A DNA stretch of 64,000 nucleotides, taken from assembly GCA_032615215.1 (NCBI GenBank), contig CP128431.1, positions 62,001-126,000 on the forward strand, given 5' to 3'. Source of the stretch: Microbulbifer sp. MKSA007 (GTDB lineage Bacteria > Pseudomonadota > Gammaproteobacteria > Pseudomonadales > Cellvibrionaceae). The position numbers were made by a program, and so were the translations under genes. How positions within the stretch are numbered: the stretch's first letter is position 1; each line of letters begins with the position of its first letter. Of this stretch, positions 49,509 to 57,992 are shown one piece after another. A model generated the notes under the pieces. It was not told the DNA's origin and made no database searches. It saw only the letters and a list, made by a program, of their open reading frames with translations.

Positions 49509-49624
49509 TTGAAACTTATCCTAAGTACAAATGTGGAAATAAACAGATTGCTTCACTCGCAGATTCCATTGCTCTAGCTTCACCGCCAGAATTTACATGC
49601 CAGCTTAAGCAAGCGGAGCACCAG

Positions 49625-50281
49625 GTGTCTGATTTCCAAGCAACAACACAAGCAGCTTTTGCCAAGGCTGAGATAGAGCGCAAAGTCATTTTCAGAGAGC
49701 TGGATACGGAGCAGCTTTACTCAGAAAACAAACTCTCTGCCATATTACAGCTTGGACGCACTCCCGTCAGAGAAGCCCTTCAGGCTCTTGAGCAGGAAGA
49801 CATGCTGAAAGTGCATGCACGAAAAGGTGTCGAGTTTCTGGAGATTTCAGCAGCGCAGCAACTTCAGCTTTTGGAGATCCGCAAAGAGATTGAACCGACT
49901 TGCATCAAATATGCGATCCTGCGTGGTAGCAGCGAACACCGCGTTCATATGCTGCAACTGGCACAGAACATTTTGGAAAGTGCGCAAGGTGATGAAGATG
50001 CTAGCCTGCTGGAGGCTTTGCGAGGCATTCACTTCGCCATTACTAATGCCAGCGGCAACCCATACTTCCACCATGCTCTTGCCCGTGTGCAGAGCCAATC
50101 CCGCCGGTTCTGGTTTGCTAATAAAACGCGTGACGACACCATGGTCTGCAGCCAGTTTCACGCAGACATCATGCGCTCAGTCGCTATTGGCAATGAGGTT
50201 GCTGCGAAGGAGCAACTCTTGAAGCTTCACGAATATCTTGCTGGAAGTGCGCTGAAAGTCATCAAGCTCTCAGCCAACTGA
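49625..50281 (+). CDS. GntR family transcriptional regulator, FCD type
   Basis: 218 residues. N-terminal winged helix (LYSENKLSAILQLGRTPVREALQALEQEDMLKVHARKG) followed by an all-helical FCD domain (about 85-215) with the metal or ligand His residues spread as usual. Start GTG 49625, preceded by GGAG. It would repress sugar-acid or organic-acid genes and release them on ligand binding. Convergent with the first TRAP operon and divergent from the FAD oxidoreductase; palindromes at 49180 and 49245 are candidate sites. Confidence 0.88.
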   Translation: MSDFQATTQAAFAKAEIERKVIFRELDTEQLYSENKLSAILQLGRTPVREALQALEQEDMLKVHARKGVEFLEISAAQQLQLLEIRKEIEPTCIKYAILRGSSEHRVHMLQLAQNILESAQGDEDASLLEALRGIHFAITNASGNPYFHHALARVQSQSRRFWFANKTRDDTMVCSQFHADIMRSVAIGNEVAAKEQLLKLHEYLAGSALKVIKLSAN

Positions 50282-50310
50282 TCCTCTGCGATGAGATCGC
50301 CGCAGAGGAT
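50281..50310. terminator. Bidirectional hairpin between GntR and TRAP genes
   Basis: Perfect 10-bp stem ATCCTCTGCG/CGCAGAGGAT with a 10-base loop, starting at the last base of the GntR stop and ending 9 bases before the dctM-like stop. No U-run on either side; position between convergent genes is the main support. Confidence 0.6.
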
Positions 50311-50318
50311 GGGATGGA

Positions 50319-51626
50319 TTAAACGTCGATACCCATGATCAGTCTTGGCAGAGCCAGCGACAGTTCCGGGAAGAAGGTGACGATGAGAACCATCGGCAGA
50401 TGCCCAAGCAGCAGGAACTTAAGTGTGATGCCCACGTACTTGTCCAGCGTGAGCTTGCTCACCCCAGCGGCCATGTAAAGCATGGGCGCACACGGTGGAG
50501 ATACATTCCCCAGCCCCAGATTGGTGCCAACAATTGCGGCAAAGTGAATTGGATGAACGCCAATCTCCGTTGCCACAGGAAGCAACACAATCGCCGCCAG
50601 CACACTGCCAGACACATCATCCACGATCATGCCAATAAGCAGCAAGATGAGGTTGATCAACAACAAGATCAGGATCTTGTTTTCCGTTAGTGAGATCAGG
50701 ACTTCAGCTACCTCACGCGGCACCTGTTGCAGGATCATTGCCCGGCTCATCACAAACAGGAAGAACAGCACTGCAATGATGGAACTTGTGGTGATCGCCG
50801 CCCGTACAAAGGCCGCCGGAATATCCTTGAAGCTAAGCCCCTTATAGATAAACACCCCAACAACAATCGCATAAACCAGTGAGATTGCGGCAGCTTCTGT
50901 TGGCGTGGCAATACCGCTGTAAATCACCCCCAATACCAGCAATGGCATCATCAGCGCCCAGAATGCCTTCAGCCCGCTGCTGGCAACATTCTGCGCCGCT
51001 TCCTTAAATGGCAATGGCTCCTCCACCTGAATGGTATCCACCTTGCGCAGGAAGAAGAAGTTAAGCCCGATGTAAACCAGAGCCAGCAAGACGCCCGGAA
51101 TAACTGTCGACAGGAATGCTGCTCCGACCGACAAGCCACCAGTCACCGCGAACACAATCATCGGAATAGACGGCGGGATCATCAGCGCCAACACAGAAGA
51201 ACACGCAACCAACGCTGTTGCATGGCCAACCGGATAGCCTTCCTTCACCATCCGCGGGATCATGATCTGCCCAATCGCCGCAATGGCGGCAGATGACGAA
51301 CCTGAGATCGCACCAAATAGAGCGCAGGTGATAACGGTCACCGCACCAAGCCCACCTTTCATACGTCCGACAAACGCATTCACGAAACTGAGCAGACGAT
51401 CTGAGATACCACCTTCAGCCATCAACGTTCCAGCCAAAACGAACAATGGCAGCGCCAGCAGAGCAAAGCTGAGTGTGGTCTGATAGGCGTAAGGGATCAA
51501 GAAGGAGACGTTTGAGTCTGACGCAATGCCGAACACCAGCGCGCCAACACCAAACGCAAATGCGATTGGCATTTCAGCGAGCAATAGCACGACGATAAGC
51601 AGAAGAGAGGCAAGAAAAATGAACAT
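50319..51626 (-). CDS. TRAP transporter large permease (DctM-like)
   Basis: 435 residues from ATG 51626 (MFIFLASLLLIVVLLLAEMP), two bases after the small-permease stop region; the longer open frame reads back into that gene. About 12 membrane helices with the family segments LPLFVLAGTLMAEGGI and ALVACSSVLALMIPPSIPMIVF. It forms the Na+-driven transport channel with the small permease. Substrate set by the binding protein 52332-53342; family members carry C4-dicarboxylates, sugar acids or keto acids. Confidence 0.92.
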   Translation of the reverse strand: MFIFLASLLLIVVLLLAEMPIAFAFGVGALVFGIASDSNVSFLIPYAYQTTLSFALLALPLFVLAGTLMAEGGISDRLLSFVNAFVGRMKGGLGAVTVITCALFGAISGSSSAAIAAIGQIMIPRMVKEGYPVGHATALVACSSVLALMIPPSIPMIVFAVTGGLSVGAAFLSTVIPGVLLALVYIGLNFFFLRKVDTIQVEEPLPFKEAAQNVASSGLKAFWALMMPLLVLGVIYSGIATPTEAAAISLVYAIVVGVFIYKGLSFKDIPAAFVRAAITTSSIIAVLFFLFVMSRAMILQQVPREVAEVLISLTENKILILLLINLILLLIGMIVDDVSGSVLAAIVLLPVATEIGVHPIHFAAIVGTNLGLGNVSPPCAPMLYMAAGVSKLTLDKYVGITLKFLLLGHLPMVLIVTFFPELSLALPRLIMGIDV

Positions 51627-51628
51627 GA

Positions 51629-52279
51629 TTAGCCCTTCTTCACGACTGACAGTCTTGTTTTGAGATCGATGGTTTGATTGATGGCTTGCAGCGAGAGGTA
51701 GATGATGGTGCCTGCAAATCCGATGATCATGGAGGCAGACCACAGCCCCTTTGGCCAGCGCATGTAAGAACTTGCGCGCCCACGCTCTATTTCAAAGATC
51801 GCGTACTTGCTGGCGTAGTATCCAAACACCAGACATGCTGCGATACTGGCCAGTGTCATGATCAAACGGATGCCTTGGATCTTTCGCGGGCTTTTGATCA
51901 GCAGTGTCACGATGCCACCGTGAATGTGCTCTCCATTACGGGTCACATAAGCAAGCCCCAGAAAGTAAAACCAGGCCCCCATCAGCAGAGCAAGCTCTTC
52001 AATGCCGACAAACGGCAGCGCAAACACATAGCGGAGCAGAACCTGCACAAACATGATTGCAGCAAGACCAATGCCCATCAGCACCAGACCAAAATACAGA
52101 GATCTTTCCAGAAGCCGCTCCGCTTTTAGCAGCCCAGTCATGCTTTTGGATTTCGGACCTTCGGGGATTGCTGTGACATGATCCGGCGGCTCAGTCTCAG
52201 TAATTTCCGGATCATAGATGAATGAAGCGACCTGCACCGGCGCACGCGGGTGCTGTTTAGACTCGCGATTCACGGTCAT
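51629..52279 (-). CDS. TRAP transporter small permease (DctQ-like) with long N-terminal extension
   Basis: 216 residues from ATG 52279 (GGGAGG just upstream). Four membrane helices begin near residue 55 (LYFGLVLMGIGLAAIMFVQVLLRY; GIEELALLMGAWFYFLGLAY). The first 50 residues are a hydrophilic, proline-rich extension absent from most DctQ proteins. If the true start were the Met near the SMTGLLKAERLLERS segment, the protein would have normal length, but no convincing ribosome site is visible there. Middle gene of the P-Q-M operon. Confidence 0.85.
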   Translation of the reverse strand: MTVNRESKQHPRAPVQVASFIYDPEITETEPPDHVTAIPEGPKSKSMTGLLKAERLLERSLYFGLVLMGIGLAAIMFVQVLLRYVFALPFVGIEELALLMGAWFYFLGLAYVTRNGEHIHGGIVTLLIKSPRKIQGIRLIMTLASIAACLVFGYYASKYAIFEIERGRASSYMRWPKGLWSASMIIGFAGTIIYLSLQAINQTIDLKTRLSVVKKG

Positions 52280-52292
52280 ATGCCTCCCAACC

Positions 52293-52318
52293 GAAGACCG
52301 GAGCACGCTCCGGCCTTC
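52293..52318 (-). repeat. Stem-loop between TRAP binding-protein and permease genes
   Basis: GAAG-A-CCGGAGC pairs with GCTCCGG-C-CTTC (52293-52318), seven GC-rich pairs plus four more past a mismatch. It lies in the gap after the binding-protein stop. Such intercistronic hairpins often protect the upstream message, so that the binding protein is made in excess. Confidence 0.55.
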
Positions 52319-52331
52319 TCTTCAATTATTA

Positions 52332-53342
52332 TTAGTTTGCAGCAGCTTGACGGATCTGGCTCATGATCTCAGAGCCAATGATTTTCTCCATGGCTGGCCA
52401 TTCTGTTTCATGAGCAATCTTGCGCGCAGCCGCCAGCTGGGCATCATCCAGCTCGACCACCTTGATCCCGGCATCTCTGGCTTTTTGCAGGAACTCTTCG
52501 CTCTTTGCTTGCGCTTCTCCCCAAGACCACTCAAGTGTGGTGTCGATCGCAGTTTGCAGAGCTTCACGATCAGCTGTTTCAAGGCCTTCCCACCAGTCCT
52601 TGTTCACTAGCCAGAAGGCGTGCTCAAAATAGTCATTGGTGAGGATGTTGGTTTCCAGAACGTCACGTAGTGAATACGTCTCAACTGCGGTTGAGAATGA
52701 ACGCGCATCGACTGTGCCAAGCTGAAGGGCGGTGTAAACCTCTGCCAGCGGGATCGGCACAGCGGAAAAACCCAGATTGTTGAAGCGTTCCACCGCCATC
52801 GGCAGACCCGGAACGCGGATCTTCAAGCCATTGGCATCATTAGGAAAATTGACCGGCACCTTGCCAACGCCTTTGCGGATCACGACAGAACCAAAGTCCG
52901 TTGGAATAATCCCGACGGCATGCAAGCCAAGTTCATGAAGGATACCGTTGTAGATATCCAGCATATCTGAGCCCGGGCCATAGAGCTTCTGCGCCTGTTC
53001 CCAGTTGGAAACCACATAACCGAGGTAGGCAAGGTCCAATCGGCCATCAAACTCAGATGCGCCCCATGTCAGGCTCATTGGCACAACACCTTGCATGGAC
53101 TGTTCAAACAGCGAGGTCCAGTCACCAAGATCACCGCCGGGATGATAATCAATGTTGATGGGCTTGCCGTCCAGCTCCCCCATAAAACGTTCGGAAAGCG
53201 CATGAAACACGTGATCCGTGTTCATTGCATGCGCCAGGATCAGGCTTTCATCTGCCTGCGCTTGTCCGCCAGCAAATCCAGCTATGCCAAGTGACAAAGC
53301 CAATGCAGTTGTGCGTGAAAATCTCTTAAGTGCCCCAATCAT
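52332..53342 (-). CDS. TRAP transporter periplasmic substrate-binding protein (DctP-like)
   Basis: 336 residues with a signal peptide (TALALSLGIAGFAGGQAQA, cleavage near residue 30). DctP landmarks: LPMAVERFNNLGFSAVPIPLAEVYTALQLGTVDA (about 183-216), where the conserved Arg that grips the carboxylate is in the KIRVPG segment just before. AAAGGGAGAGG precedes ATG 53342. First gene of the operon P-Q-M. Ligand unknown. Confidence 0.92.
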   Translation of the reverse strand: MIGALKRFSRTTALALSLGIAGFAGGQAQADESLILAHAMNTDHVFHALSERFMGELDGKPINIDYHPGGDLGDWTSLFEQSMQGVVPMSLTWGASEFDGRLDLAYLGYVVSNWEQAQKLYGPGSDMLDIYNGILHELGLHAVGIIPTDFGSVVIRKGVGKVPVNFPNDANGLKIRVPGLPMAVERFNNLGFSAVPIPLAEVYTALQLGTVDARSFSTAVETYSLRDVLETNILTNDYFEHAFWLVNKDWWEGLETADREALQTAIDTTLEWSWGEAQAKSEEFLQKARDAGIKVVELDDAQLAAARKIAHETEWPAMEKIIGSEIMSQIRQAAAN

Positions 53343-53778
53343 ATCCTCTCCCTTTCTGAAAGCAGCTTTTTATGTTGCTTCAGTCAGAGACCGCAGAACG
53401 GGAGACACGACACCTCATTTCCGGAAAGGGTCTTCCCGAATGAACAAGACAAACATTTGCGAAGGTTTGCAGACTGACTAATCCAGCACCAGAGCATTTA
53501 CTCATAGCTTAACTGGGCTCATCAACGAAAGCCGCTGCGGGGTTTGCACACTTGTCGCCACTGCCCTAGATTAGTTCTAGTTCTCTTCACACTCCTGCCA
53601 CGGTTCCCAACCAAAGCAAGTGAAGCTTCCAGCAAAACCAAGACCCAATGCCTTAACTCCGCTCATTCTCTCCACCCCCAAAACCATACCCCGCATCCGC
53701 ATACCTGCTTATATACAGTTTGATTTTCCATTGGGTGCAATGGGTGAGCTCAATCTGGAACTGAGCTAGTTGCTCTTT
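53343..53778. other. 436-base spacer with one TATATACAGT site
   Basis: No convincing gene. It should hold the promoter of the TRAP operon (minus strand). TATATACAGTTTGA at 53710-53723 matches the motif upstream of the MocR and GntR genes. AGCTCA/TGAGCT arms near 53747-53768 form a weak hairpin 10 bases past the KDG kinase stop. Confidence 0.45.
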
Positions 53779-54687
53779 TTACTCCCAAACCCTCTCGTCA
53801 ACAATCGCCCCCGGATGCTGTATCACCTTGGCCGCTATAGTATGCGCTAATACTGCCGCGCTTCCGATGGGCTGGCCCAATATGCGGGCGCCTAAGTAGC
53901 CGGCAGCGAAGGAGTCGCCAGCGCCGGTGGTGTCTGTTGGGGTGATTTTATGAGGAGGTGGAATTTCGGTCAGGTCATCTTGGGTTAGAACTATGCAGGT
54001 GTTGGCACCTTCTTTGACGATAACTTCTTTTGCGCCCCAGCCCAGCCAGTTTTGGGCGATGGTTTTGGGGTTGTCTTCTTGCCAGAGTGCCGAATGATCA
54101 TCGGTTGTGACCAAGGCAATATCGGCTATGGAAGCTGCCGTCTGGAAGAGTAATCGGCAGCGATCTTGATTAGGCCAAAGACGAGCCCGAAAGTTAGGAT
54201 CAAAAGCGATCTTTGTGGACCTGGAGAGCTCTTGCAAGGCACTCATGAGATTGTCTTGCTGTTGTGTGTCCAGAATTGCGAGGGAGATGCCCGAGAAGTA
54301 GATCATCTCAAAGGGTGACAAGTACTCGTAGACCTGATAAGCAGACCAGCCAGCAAACATCTGGCGAGCTGCCGAGTTTTCACGCCAGTAATGGAAGCTA
54401 CGCTCACCTTCATCATCTGTTTCCACCATGTAAAGGCCCGGCTGCCCCTCAGAGATCTCAATAATATGAGAGATATCAATGCCTTCTTTGACCATGGCTG
54501 CACGCATTGACTGACTGAAACTATCTGAACCAAGGCCGGTGAGATAAGATACTTCCAATTCAGGAGAAAACTGCCTGGAGAGATAGACCGCCGTGTTGAA
54601 GGTATCTCCTGCAAAACCTTGCTTGTACTGACCTGAACCTGCCTCTGCCAGTTCAATCATGCATTCACCAAGAGCGACAACTTTCAT
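53779..54687 (-). CDS. kdgK: 2-dehydro-3-deoxygluconokinase (PfkB family)
   Basis: 302 residues. PfkB-family kinase with GECMIEL at the start, GLYMVETDDEGERSFHYWR (about 84-102), a segment characteristic of KDG kinases, and the C-terminal DTTGAGDSFAAGYLGAR motif with catalytic Asp near 257. It phosphorylates KDG to KDPG, the entry to the Entner-Doudoroff aldolase. Last gene of the sugar-acid region, separated from the dehydrogenase gene by a 213-base highly structured spacer, so it may have its own promoter. No KDPG aldolase or aldonate dehydratase in the window. Confidence 0.87.
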   Translation of the reverse strand: MKVVALGECMIELAEAGSGQYKQGFAGDTFNTAVYLSRQFSPELEVSYLTGLGSDSFSQSMRAAMVKEGIDISHIIEISEGQPGLYMVETDDEGERSFHYWRENSAARQMFAGWSAYQVYEYLSPFEMIYFSGISLAILDTQQQDNLMSALQELSRSTKIAFDPNFRARLWPNQDRCRLLFQTAASIADIALVTTDDHSALWQEDNPKTIAQNWLGWGAKEVIVKEGANTCIVLTQDDLTEIPPPHKITPTDTTGAGDSFAAGYLGARILGQPIGSAAVLAHTIAAKVIQHPGAIVDERVWE

Positions 54688-54799
54688 AAGAGATCTCCCG
54701 CCGCCTAGTGTTCTCCCGTTAAGTGAGAAGGCACAAAGGGGCTGTTCTTGGCTTTAAAAAACCAAGCTTGAAGTAATTTTTGTTTTTTGATTGGTTTGC

Positions 54800-54838
54800 G
54801 GACTATCAGCCTGTAGGAGCAGGCTGATAGTCCTTTTT
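54800..54838 (+). terminator. Strong plus-oriented rho-independent terminator
   Basis: Perfect 14-bp stem GGACTATCAGCCTG (54800-54813) / CAGGCTGATAGTCC (54820-54833), 6-base loop, then TTTTT. The T-run is on the plus strand, yet both flanking genes are on the minus strand; on the minus strand the stem is followed by A-rich sequence. Confidence 0.75.
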
Positions 54839-54892
54839 CTGCCACTGGTTACCCCAAGTTCGCCTCGTGAGGTCAATGTTCACCAGTGGCAG
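54839..54892. repeat. Second nested hairpin after dehydrogenase gene
   Basis: Perfect 11-bp arms CTGCCACTGGT (54839-54849) and ACCAGTGGCAG (54882-54892), with an inner CCTC-GT-GAGG hairpin (54863-54872). Directly abuts the 14-bp terminator hairpin and lies 8 bases after the dehydrogenase stop. Confidence 0.7.
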
Positions 54893-54900
54893 GGAGGTCC

Positions 54901-55935
54901 TTAATCTCGTTGAACGAGGACTTTACCGACTGCTTTACCGCTGTTCATGAACTCGCAAGCTTCCTGAACCTGTGAGATTGGATAGCGACCGGCGATGATT
55001 GCATCAAAGTTCACCGAGCCGGATTCAATCAGCTTCACAGCTTGGTCATATTCGTTGGTGAAGAGGATGCTGCCGATGGAGCGGACCTCTTTAAGAGTGT
55101 TGAGGTGTAAGTTGATCGGAACTGACGTTGGTTGGATCAAAGACAGGATTGAGATTGTGCCCTGCTTGCGCACTGATGCCAGCGCCTGATTGTAAGCGTG
55201 CGGTGAACCACTTGCTTCAATCACCACGTCATAATGGTTTTCAGGCACTTTCACATCTACATCAGGGCCGCTCAGGTATCCTTTGGACGCGCCAACAGCT
55301 TTAGCCGCTTCAAGAGCTTCGGCATTCAGGTCAGTTGCGTGCACTTCCGCTCCCAATGCATGCGCCGCGATGGTGGCCAGAAGACCCATTGGTCCCATAC
55401 CTGTGACGAGAACTTTATCACCTGCTTTCACCTCTGCGCGGTTCACTGAATGCATTGCACAAGCCAGTGGTTCGGCAAATGTCAAATGCTCAGGATTGGC
55501 GTCTGGAGAAACCGCACGCAGACAACGGGCTGGAAAATCGAAATACTCTCTGAAGAACCCATCAATATGCGGTTTTGTGGTTGCTGAACCCGGAAAGCGC
55601 TTTGTGGCACACATGTTGATGTCGCCAGACTGACATTTCGGACAGGAGCCACACTCGATGACCGGATTGATTGCGACCAGCTGATTGGTTTCAAATGAGT
55701 GACCGTTGGCATCGACGACATAAGCACTGGCTTCGTGACCCAATGTAACAGGATAATCCAGATAGAAGCCAGAGTTCGCGAAGTGGCGGAAGTAGTGCAT
55801 GTCTGTGCCACAGATGCTTGCCGTTGCCAAACGCAGGCGCACATGATCCTTCTCGATGGTTTCAGGCATTTCTACCTCAACCACTTCAATGGTCTTTGCG
55901 GCGGTCAAAAGAGATTTAGTGTAGGAGATAGTCAT
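54901..55935 (-). CDS. Zinc-dependent MDR dehydrogenase, L-idonate 5-dehydrogenase-like
   Basis: 344 residues. Catalytic zinc ligands in ICGTDMHYF and TLGHEAS; structural zinc cysteines in CGSCPKCQSGDINMC (about 96-110); nucleotide loop GMGPMG (about 178-183) followed by an Asp (ATDLN), indicating NAD preference. The FPGSATTKPHIDGFFREYF stretch resembles IdnD and related polyol/aldonate dehydrogenases. Two bases after the SDR stop, so same operon. With the SDR it could interconvert idonate, 5-ketogluconate and gluconate; that pathway assignment is inference. Confidence 0.82.
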   Translation of the reverse strand: MTISYTKSLLTAAKTIEVVEVEMPETIEKDHVRLRLATASICGTDMHYFRHFANSGFYLDYPVTLGHEASAYVVDANGHSFETNQLVAINPVIECGSCPKCQSGDINMCATKRFPGSATTKPHIDGFFREYFDFPARCLRAVSPDANPEHLTFAEPLACAMHSVNRAEVKAGDKVLVTGMGPMGLLATIAAHALGAEVHATDLNAEALEAAKAVGASKGYLSGPDVDVKVPENHYDVVIEASGSPHAYNQALASVRKQGTISILSLIQPTSVPINLHLNTLKEVRSIGSILFTNEYDQAVKLIESGSVNFDAIIAGRYPISQVQEACEFMNSGKAVGKVLVQRD

Positions 55936-55937
55936 AA

Positions 55938-56696
55938 TCAGAACCCTACAGAAAAGCCGCCATCGACGGCGATGGACTGGCCGCTGACGTAAGCTGCATC
56001 TTCAGAGCAAAGGAAGGCGACCATCGCAGCGATCTCTTCAGGCTGAGCAAGGCGCGGCATTGGGATGCGGCCTTTGATTTTTGCACCGCGGACTGGATCC
56101 CCATCCAGAACTGCACGGGTCATTTCCGTATCGATGAAGCCCGGACAGATAGCATTGACGCGGATGTTTTCCGGTCCCAAGTCCACAGCAAGGTTACGGG
56201 TCAAACCAATAACTGCCGTTTTTGTGGTGACGTAGGCTGGTGCCGTTGGCAGAGCTAGCAAACCGCCCATGGAAGATACGTTCACGATGGAACCATCCTT
56301 GCGTGGACGCATGTAGCGCAGTACTTCGCGGGTCATCACGAACAAGCCGTTCTGGTTGATGTTGACTACATTCAGCCACTCCTCATCAGTCACATCCCAG
56401 ATAGGCTTTTTCAAATGAACGCCAGCGTTGTTGACCAGACCAAAGATAGGTCCTTCCTTCGCTTCGATGTCATCGACAAGCGCAGGTGTGCTGTCATAAG
56501 CCGTCACATTGTGAACGCGATAGGAGGCGTTTTCTCCGAGTTGCTCGCATGCAGACTTGAGGCCCTCTTCCTGAAGATCAGTGATCACCACCTTTGCATT
56601 GGAATTGATTAGCCGTTGCGCCATCGCGAAGCCGAGGCCACGTGCACCACCGGTTACAACAACCAGTTTGCCTTTGTAATCGTAGGTTACGGACAT
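55938..56696 (-). CDS. Short-chain dehydrogenase/reductase, gluconate 5-dehydrogenase-like
   Basis: 252 residues, classical SDR length. Coenzyme loop TGGARGLG (15-22), NNAG (about 88-91), catalytic Ser in NVSSMGG, Tyr and Lys in YVTTK (about 155-159), and the usual C-terminal GQSIAVDGG. The acidic residue after beta-2 (TDLQ) suggests NAD(H). Adjacent to the idonate-dehydrogenase-like gene, as in idnD-idnO pairs; many other sugar dehydrogenases look alike, so substrate is not certain. Confidence 0.88.
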   Translation of the reverse strand: MSVTYDYKGKLVVVTGGARGLGFAMAQRLINSNAKVVITDLQEEGLKSACEQLGENASYRVHNVTAYDSTPALVDDIEAKEGPIFGLVNNAGVHLKKPIWDVTDEEWLNVVNINQNGLFVMTREVLRYMRPRKDGSIVNVSSMGGLLALPTAPAYVTTKTAVIGLTRNLAVDLGPENIRVNAICPGFIDTEMTRAVLDGDPVRGAKIKGRIPMPRLAQPEEIAAMVAFLCSEDAAYVSGQSIAVDGGFSVGF

Positions 56697-56722
56697 TTTT
56701 GTTCTCGTTTGTGCTTGTATTA

Positions 56723-57853
56723 TCAGGACTTGAAAGATTTTCGGTAGGCTGTGTCGATGAGATGCAGGGTCTCTTCTGTGTCCATATCTCCGCGAGCAAA
56801 CGCGTTTACATAGTCGCCTGCATCATCAATGAACGGGAGGAAGCCTGAATAACGTGGGCGTAGCCAGCTGCGGTCCATCGTCTCGCGGACATTGCGGAAC
56901 CAATCATTTGACAGCTCATTAGCCGCGTCATCGTTCCATGCCGCAGCATGTCCGGGTTGACCATTGTTCTGAACGTAAACACCGGTTTGACATTCTTTGC
57001 CAGCAAGCCAATAGGCAAACTTAATTGCTTCTTCTCTATGGGCACATTTGGCGGAAACGCTGATGCCGGTGCCGCCGATGATGGAACCAACAGGCCCATT
57101 ACCACCCAAGGCAGGTAGATTTTCCTGATGAACGATCTTCTCGCGGAAGCCTGCTTGGGAGTAATTGACATAGCCAAACAGCACAGGCGCGTAAGAAAAA
57201 TCATCGCAGGAAGACAGGATGTCCAGTGCACCAATTGGGTTCATGTCGAAGCAAGAGGTATAAACGTTCTTTGCGACAGCTCGCATTTGCTCAAGCACGA
57301 ACCGGCCAGTTTCGCGGGTAACCAGATACTCCTGCGTCGTGCCGCATGGGTCGCCAACGTTAGCGCAAAGGCTCATGAATCCATCAATGGCGTCTACTGG
57401 TTTCAGCGGATAGAGTACTTTGCCCTGCTCTGCGAGACGGATCACCTCATCCCACTTAGTCACGGGCTCTTCTAGCAAGTCGCGACGACGGGCAGACACT
57501 TGGGCAGCAGCATCAATTGCCAGTGCCCATTGCGTTCCATTCCACTCATAGCTTTCGTGAGATGGGCCGATTGTGTTCTTGGCCAGATCAGCAAGTTCAT
57601 CGGCGTACTCTGGCAGCGAAAGAGAGGCTAGAATATTTTGCTCACTTGCTTCGCCAACATGCGGATGGTCAATGACCATGAAGTCATAGGTGGAAGCGAG
57701 TGTGTCGAGGGGCTGATCACCGAACGCCTGTAAGGAGCGCTTCTCCCATTGGAAAGAAACACCTGGGTTTCGTCGGCTGTATTCTTCTGAGGCTGCGATC
57801 AGAGGATCTACACCGCGCGGGTGATCCCACGTCATACCTTTGAAATTAATCAT
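56723..57853 (-). CDS. Solute-binding-like protein without signal peptide
   Basis: 376 residues with the fold of ABC sugar-binding proteins (type II PBP: FKGMTWDHPRGVDPLIAASEEY; later GTGISVSAKCAHREEAIKFAYWLAG). No signal peptide or lipobox: the first strand of the fold begins at residue 3. ATG 57853 follows AGAGAT; TTG 57868 adds five polar residues and does not create a signal. No ABC permease is nearby, and transport is served by the TRAP genes upstream in the same operon. It is likely cytoplasmic, perhaps a ligand sensor or sequestering protein; this is inference. Confidence 0.75.
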   Translation of the reverse strand: MINFKGMTWDHPRGVDPLIAASEEYSRRNPGVSFQWEKRSLQAFGDQPLDTLASTYDFMVIDHPHVGEASEQNILASLSLPEYADELADLAKNTIGPSHESYEWNGTQWALAIDAAAQVSARRRDLLEEPVTKWDEVIRLAEQGKVLYPLKPVDAIDGFMSLCANVGDPCGTTQEYLVTRETGRFVLEQMRAVAKNVYTSCFDMNPIGALDILSSCDDFSYAPVLFGYVNYSQAGFREKIVHQENLPALGGNGPVGSIIGGTGISVSAKCAHREEAIKFAYWLAGKECQTGVYVQNNGQPGHAAAWNDDAANELSNDWFRNVRETMDRSWLRPRYSGFLPFIDDAGDYVNAFARGDMDTEETLHLIDTAYRKSFKS

Positions 57854-57940
57854 TTTATCTCTGTGCAACTGTGTTCTGTTTTTGGAAGGATCAGGCCGGA
57901 TGCAGAACCGGACGAGAAAGGCCTTCGTTTTAGGAGGAGC

Positions 57941-57982
57941 AGAGAAAGAGAGGGGAAACCTCCGTAGGGTGGCTCTTTCTCT
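57941..57982 (-). repeat. Stem-loop between TRAP permease and binding-like gene
   Basis: AGAGAAAGAG (57941-57950) pairs with CTCTTTCTCT (57973-57982), 10 bp, in the 139-base gap of the minus-strand operon. It may partly terminate or protect the TRAP message before the catabolic genes. Confidence 0.5.
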
Positions 57983-57992
57983 AAGTCGGAAG

